Source: DAIOHQ01 sp036744635 (GTDB lineage: Bacteria; Planctomycetota; Phycisphaerae; Tepidisphaerales; Tepidisphaeraceae). Taken from it: 5,088 nt of DNA. Where the stretch lies: the NCBI GenBank assembly GCA_036744635.1, contig DAIOHQ010000305.1, positions 1 through 5,088 of the forward strand. Direction: 5' to 3'. Every line of letters starts with the position of its first letter. Position 1 is the first letter of the stretch. This document shows, in pieces, positions 5,081 through 5,088 of the stretch. The position numbers and the translations under genes were made by a program. The notes under the pieces are model-generated. The model saw nothing but the letters and a program-made list of their open reading frames with translations, made no database searches and had not been told where the DNA came from.

Positions 5081-5088
5081 TAGCGACG

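Larger units (their letters stand above)
4881..5088. other. Non-coding right end of the window
   Basis: No reading frame with coding character is visible in these 208 bases. Contents in order are a 10-bp palindrome, the terminator-like hairpin, another perfect 10-bp palindrome CAACATGTTG at 4954-4963, a GGGTCAGGTTCAAATTT segment at 5023-5039 and a long REP-like hairpin to about 5081. Confidence 0.6.

Noticed and set aside
4881..5088. Possible integron attC site, tRNA or CRISPR repeat in the non-coding tail
   Set aside because: There are no paired attC core sites, no cloverleaf arms and no regularly spaced direct repeats. The symmetry seen is that of simple hairpins.

Overview
The window is GC-rich (the coding parts are dominated by G/C-ending codons). 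It carries four protein genes and two short non-coding stretches. Three traits point to a planctomycete, perhaps Phycisphaerae, or a related PVC-group bacterium: a secreted protein with a C-terminal PEP-CTERM sorting tail, a very large secreted multidomain protein resembling a degenerate glycoside hydrolase, and a GGGTGCCAC-type hairpin at the right end. This lineage call is an inference from gene style, not from a marker gene.

Layout, left to right. (1) Positions 51-524, plus strand: the C-terminal two thirds of a dienelactone-hydrolase-family alpha/beta hydrolase with its Ser-Asp-His triad. Recognisable homology starts abruptly at about 51, directly after in-frame stops, so the gene is truncated, frameshifted or joined to foreign sequence at the window edge. 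(2) Positions 528-1265, minus strand: a 245-residue exported PEP-CTERM protein, convergent with the hydrolase and only 3 bp from it. It is best started at a TTG codon that has a good ribosome binding site and a plausible promoter upstream. (3) Positions 1266-1476: an AT-rich intergenic island with promoter-like sequences facing both ways. (4) Positions 1477-4209, minus strand: a 910-residue secreted protein with an N-terminal jelly-roll-like domain, a probable Ig-like domain, a barrel-like region resembling clan-A glycoside hydrolases but lacking the Asn-Glu motif, a Gly9 linker encoded by a 9-bp tandem repeat, and C-terminal beta-sandwich domains. (5) Positions 4210-4289: a divergent intergenic region with a 6-bp inverted repeat abutting the 910-residue gene. 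(6) Positions 4290-4880, plus strand: a type I RNase H fused to a C-terminal zinc-ribbon-like Cys cluster. (7) Positions 4881-5088: no gene, but a terminator-like hairpin and a long REP-like hairpin.

How they work together: the two minus-strand genes both encode exported proteins and may contribute to surface or carbohydrate biology, but nothing shows that they form one pathway. The RNase H and hydrolase look like unrelated housekeeping or metabolic neighbours. I found no CRISPR array, tRNA, rRNA, phage gene, transposase gene, toxin-antitoxin pair or defence system, and no convincing evidence of an undescribed multi-gene system. The points most worth a second look are the RNase H-zinc ribbon fusion, the barrel lacking the Asn-Glu motif, the REP-like hairpin, and the unusual features around the start codons.
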